Of a DNA stretch of 5,377 nucleotides, positions 5,376 through 5,377 are shown piece by piece. The translations under genes and the position numbers were made by a program. Source of the stretch: CALZIK01 sp046756565 (lineage in GTDB: Bacteria; Acidobacteriota; Thermoanaerobaculia; Multivoradales; JAHEKO01); assembly GCA_046756565.1 (NCBI GenBank), contig JBHHWO010000219.1, positions 1-5,377 of the forward strand, given 5' to 3'. The first letter of the stretch is position 1; each line of letters opens with the position of its first letter. The notes beneath the pieces were generated by a model. The model was not told the DNA's origin and searched no databases. It saw only the letters and a list, made by a program, of their open reading frames with translations.

Positions 5376-5377
5376 TC

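Noticed and set aside
1..5377. tRNA, rRNA or CRISPR array
   Set aside because: No cloverleaf-type sequence, rRNA motif or regularly spaced direct repeat was seen on either strand.

Overview
The window is a GC-rich (about 60% by eye) bacterial segment. It holds one well-preserved two-gene operon inside a landscape of broken genes. The organism cannot be fixed from this sequence. Exported proteins with Sec or lipoprotein signals, a two-HTH XRE-type protein of a kind common in environmental genomes, a PAS sensor fragment and an IS3-family remnant suggest an environmental Gram-negative-type bacterium, for example Gemmatimonadota, Acidobacteriota or Myxococcota. This placement is an inference with low confidence.

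Left part (1-1060): a patchwork of gene debris. Positions 1-58 hold the middle of a two-HTH regulator. Positions 52-111 read like one blade of a beta-propeller repeat. Positions 113-324 (minus strand) encode the N-terminal part of a PAS sensor domain that stops mid-domain. Positions 587-1060 hold a second, nearly complete copy of the two-HTH regulator. It carries a one-base insertion and a compensating one-base loss about 165 bases later, and it has no usable start codon for its conserved N-terminus. Positions 1061-1263 are non-coding and rich in small inverted repeats.

Centre (1264-4926): a TetR-family repressor gene (minus strand) lies divergent to an operon of two exported proteins (plus strand). 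The first operon protein, from ATG 2000, is a 741-residue secreted fusion. It joins a serine beta-lactamase/DD-peptidase-type domain (S12 family) to a C-terminal domain resembling the erythromycin esterase/ChaN/TIKI superfamily. The second, overlapping by 13 bases, is a putative lipoprotein with an NTF2/SnoaL-like body. A perfect 14-bp inverted repeat at 1962-1975, just upstream of the fusion gene, is the obvious candidate TetR operator. The TetR reading frame is interrupted by TAA at its ninth codon, so as read the repressor may be inactive and the operon derepressed.

Right part (4927-5377): a fragment of an IS3-family transposase (minus strand) that has lost at least two of its three catalytic acidic residues, then two adjacent hairpins at the window edge.

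The most interesting unit is the TetR / hydrolase fusion / lipoprotein cassette: two hydrolase folds linked in one exported chain, apparently switchable by a ligand-sensing repressor. It could act on the cell envelope or on a drug-like ester or lactam, but the substrate cannot be read from the sequence. Several genes are disturbed by single-base changes, so both real decay and base-calling errors must be considered.
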